Assembly: GCA_026398875.1 (NCBI GenBank)
Contig: JAPLSB010000019.1
Location: 1-64,000 of the forward strand
Source of the DNA: Gammaproteobacteria bacterium
GTDB lineage: Bacteria; Pseudomonadota; Gammaproteobacteria; Nevskiales; Nevskiaceae
Reading direction: 5' to 3'
Length of the DNA stretch: 64,000 nucleotides
In this document: positions 62,069 to 64,000 of the stretch, piece by piece
Position numbering within the stretch: the first letter of the stretch is position 1
How the letters are laid out: every line of letters starts with the position of its first letter
Position numbers and translations under genes: made by a program
The notes under the pieces: model-generated
The model's input: only the letters and a program-made list of their open reading frames with translations
Told to the model about the DNA's origin: nothing
The model's database searches: none

Positions 62069-62950
62069 CTAGGTCGGCACGCCGTCGGCGTCGGTCTGAT
62101 AGCGCACGTAGCGCAGTCCGGCGCCGTCGCCTTGCGGGTGCAGCTGGGCATCGACCGCTGCCAGGCTGTCGCGATGCCATCGTTCGCGGCGCTCGCGCTT
62201 GTTGCGGTACATCGAGGCATCGGCGCAGCTGAGCAGCGCATCCCACTGCTCGCCATCGGCCGGATACAGCGCCAGCCCGATCGAGGCGCTGATCTGGATT
62301 TCCTGACCTTCGATCCAGTAGCGACCATCGATGCGGCTGCGGATCTGTTCGGCAACGCTGACCGCCGCTGCCGATTCGCCGATGTTGTTCAGCATCACCA
62401 CGAATTCGTCGCCGCCGTAGCGGCAGGCAACGTCATCGGAACGCACCGAGGCGGCGAGCCGCTTGGCGACCACGGTCAGCAGCTTGTCGCCAGTGGCATG
62501 CCCGAAGTGGTCATTGACGACCTTGAAGCCATCGAGATCGATGAACATCAGCGCCATCCGGCGCTGACGTGCAAAGCATTCGGCGATGCCATCCTGCAGC
62601 CGCTGCAGCAGCAGCATGCGGTTCGGCAGGCCGGTCAGGCCGTCGTGATGCGCCAGCCGCTGGGCTTCGGAGCAGCGCGCATCCGATTCCGCCAACGCGC
62701 GCGCCAGCTGTTCGTTGTCGAGGCGCAGCTGTTCATGCTCGCGGCCGAGCTGGCGCAGCTGCAGTTCGAGGCCGCTGCCTTCGCTGCTGCCATGGCCATC
62801 GGCGAAACACGGGGCCTGATGGCTGGCCATTCGATCGGGATGGCGATCGGGCTGGCGATCGGGATGGGCATCGGCATGACCGTCGACATGCGGCGTCTGG
62901 GCAGGGCGTTGCGTGCTGCGCGACGTCGGCTTGAACAGTTGCTGGGGCAT
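62069..62950 (-). CDS. diguanylate cyclase (GGDEF)
   Basis: 293 residues. The N-terminal 60 residues are unusually His/Asp/Pro-rich (HVDGHADAHPDRQPDRHPDR), then a coiled coil (LQLRQLGREHEQLRLDNEQL) and a complete GGDEF domain: HDGLTGLPNRMLLLQRLQ near 100, FIDLDGFKVVNDHFGHATGD near 130 and the active motif CRYGGDEFVVML near 172. An inhibitory RxxD site is not evident just before the motif. No membrane segment. It should make c-di-GMP. The His/Asp-rich head may bind metal. Confidence 0.9.
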   Translation of the reverse strand: MPQQLFKPTSRSTQRPAQTPHVDGHADAHPDRQPDRHPDRMASHQAPCFADGHGSSEGSGLELQLRQLGREHEQLRLDNEQLARALAESDARCSEAQRLAHHDGLTGLPNRMLLLQRLQDGIAECFARQRRMALMFIDLDGFKVVNDHFGHATGDKLLTVVAKRLAASVRSDDVACRYGGDEFVVMLNNIGESAAAVSVAEQIRSRIDGRYWIEGQEIQISASIGLALYPADGEQWDALLSCADASMYRNKRERRERWHRDSLAAVDAQLHPQGDGAGLRYVRYQTDADGVPT

Positions 62951-63020
62951 GGCAGTCGCTCAGGTGAGTTTCGCGTGGGCCAGCGCATGACGGCAGCAAT
63001 CCGCTGCCGTTCCGGTCATG

Positions 63021-63054
63021 CGCTGCACCGGGTGCGCTGCAGCCCGGTGCAGCG
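63021..63054. other. 12-bp perfect hairpin
   Basis: CGCTGCACCGGG (63021-63032) and CCCGGTGCAGCG (63043-63054) are perfect complements with a 10-base loop. It lies 9 bases downstream of the small membrane gene's stop and upstream of the GGDEF gene on the same strand, so it may be a terminator for the former or an operator for the latter. Confidence 0.55.
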
Positions 63055-63062
63055 GGTAAAGC

Positions 63063-63209
63063 TCACAAGCGTCGACCCTGAACCAGACGGATGACGATGA
63101 GCACCAGCGCGGCGACCAGCAGCAGGTGGATCAGTCCGCCCATCGAATAGGGCCCCACCATGCCCAGCACCCACAGCACCAGCAGAACCACGGCAACGGT
63201 TTCCAGCAT
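63063..63209 (-). CDS. Lmo0937-family small membrane protein
   Basis: 48 residues, too short for most gene finders. It starts at 63209 with MLETVAVVLLVLWVLGMVGP, followed by YSMGGLIHLLLVAALVLIVI and an end RLVQGRRL: two membrane helices and a basic tail, exactly the Lmo0937-family layout. Stop TGA at 63065-63063. It is downstream of the catalase gene on the same strand with a 147-nt gap. The function is unknown; family members are common in stress regions. Confidence 0.85.
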   Translation of the reverse strand: MLETVAVVLLVLWVLGMVGPYSMGGLIHLLLVAALVLIVIRLVQGRRL

Positions 63210-63356
63210 GGACGTGCTCCGGTTGACGACCTGCGCCAGTCGATGGCGATCAAGTTAACGGGGTGCTGCAGTGCGATCTGTTCGGGAACGAACACAGCAT
63301 TGGCTCGCCCTGACGACCCGCCGGATGATTCCGGCACGGCCGCCGCTGCCGGGTGC

Positions 63357-64000
63357 TCAGCTGCGCGCCAGCGCCTTCATTTCGCGACGCCAGTGCCGGT
63401 GCTGGGCAACGGCATCGATGAAATCGTCGACCAGTTCGGTGAGCTCGCCTTCACGCCAGGCGACAACACCGGAATCGATCTCGTCGCCGTCACCGTCGCC
63501 GTAATGGCTATGCACACCGGCGGCCTGCGTCAGGCCGCAGCCTTCGCGAAACGCGCCGATGGTCTTGAAATGCCAGTAGGCCTCGTGGACGAAATGCACG
63601 GCGCCGCTCTTGCCGAGCAGCGTCGCCACGCTGTCGGCGCCGCCGGGCACGAACAGCGCATCGAACATCACCGATGACGTGGTCAGCAGGCTGTGATCGA
63701 TGCGCATCTCGCTGCCATCGGCGCAGCGCAGGCGGCCGCCATGCGGCGCGACGATGCGGCTCTGGGCGCCGGCAGCGAGCAGGGCGTCCTGCAGCACGTG
63801 AACGGCCGCGCTGTCGACACCGTTGGCCGCCAGGATCGCGATCCTGCGCGTGCGGATGCCATGGCTGGGCCGGTTGGCCATGCTCAGCGCAGGCGAGGGC
63901 GGCAAGCTGTCGTCTATCGCTTGCGATTCGAACTTCGTCGCGTCGCCGTCGGCCGGCACACTGCGATTGAGCGGCCGTTCGATGCCGACCGGTACCGCCA
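63357..64000 (-). CDS. katE: large-subunit catalase (HPII/KatE type), C-terminal part, cut by window edge
   Basis: About 214 residues of the C-terminal part are in the window; the frame stays open through 64000. The N-terminal side of the fragment reads AVPVGIERPLNRSVPADGDA, which links the heme domain to the DJ-1/PfpI-like (flavodoxin-fold) domain of clade 2 catalases. That domain follows with RRIAILAANGVDSAAVHVLQ, FDALFVPGGADSVATLLG and AVHFVHEAYWHFKTIGAFRE. The heme and active-site residues would be outside. Large catalases work in stationary-phase peroxide defence. A free-standing PfpI protein was considered but the linker argues for catalase. Confidence 0.82.
   Translation of the reverse strand, partial: AVPVGIERPLNRSVPADGDATKFESQAIDDSLPPSPALSMANRPSHGIRTRRIAILAANGVDSAAVHVLQDALLAAGAQSRIVAPHGGRLRCADGSEMRIDHSLLTTSSVMFDALFVPGGADSVATLLGKSGAVHFVHEAYWHFKTIGAFREGCGLTQAAGVHSHYGDGDGDEIDSGVVAWREGELTELVDDFIDAVAQHRHWRREMKALARS

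Overview
The window is GC-rich, tightly packed DNA with the gene content of a gammaproteobacterium. The gloB / yafS-like methyltransferase / rnhA / dnaQ neighbourhood, prmB-aroC, fabI, dapE, rimI and sco1-psd all fit that class. A Nevskiales/Solimonadaceae- or Xanthomonadales-like source is a guess from gene style only. I saw no rRNA, tRNA, CRISPR array, transposase or integrase. Two long antisense open frames and many shorter ones are GC-bias shadows and are left out.

Region 1 (1-13.6 kb): a truncated short-chain dehydrogenase remnant next to an AT-rich patch, then a YheT-like hydrolase, dapE and fabI. A nine-gene minus-strand operon follows (12744 down to 3522): a secreted coiled-coil protein, three TPR proteins, a Pro/Ala-rich secreted protein, an ExbB/TolQ-type channel, two ExbD/TolR proteins and a TonB/AgmX-like protein. 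Most of its junctions are 4-nt stop/start overlaps. It looks like a dedicated proton-motive-force-driven envelope machine related to ExbBD/TolQR/AglRQS motors.

Region 2 (12.8-34.4 kb): housekeeping genes with secreted or signalling inserts. gloB, methyltransferase and rnhA are split from dnaQ by an OmpA-like protein and a lipoprotein with four Ig-like repeats and an ice-binding-like (DUF3494) domain. Next come a Ser/Thr kinase with TPR-like tail, an L-type-lectin-like lipoprotein, a trypsin-like protease and an ECF sigma factor of the kinase-associated type. Then rimI and a UMF1-type MFS transporter; an sco1-psd-moxR-DUF58-tgpA chain; and prmB-aroC.

Region 3 (34.6-64 kb) is the most interesting part: an apparent sigma54-controlled envelope/stress island. 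It carries an rpoN gene outside its usual lptB-hpf-ptsN setting, two sigma54 activators, a PAS hybrid histidine kinase, and stress-type genes: DUF883/YqjE/YqjK-like membrane proteins, hemerythrin-like, BON lipoprotein, DUF2383, two glycine-zipper proteins, a 2,889-residue cyclic beta-1,2-glucan synthase, CsbD, AI-2E family, oleate hydratase, PRC-barrel, DUF4398/OmpA lipoproteins, a GGDEF protein, a 48-residue membrane protein and the 3' part of a large-subunit catalase. By eye I found six -24/-12 sites with exact GG-N10-GC spacing next to island genes, one in front of rpoN itself. The model is that the activators and this rpoN copy switch on a general envelope, osmotic and oxidative protection programme. 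The promoters are sequence matches only; no search or experiment was run.
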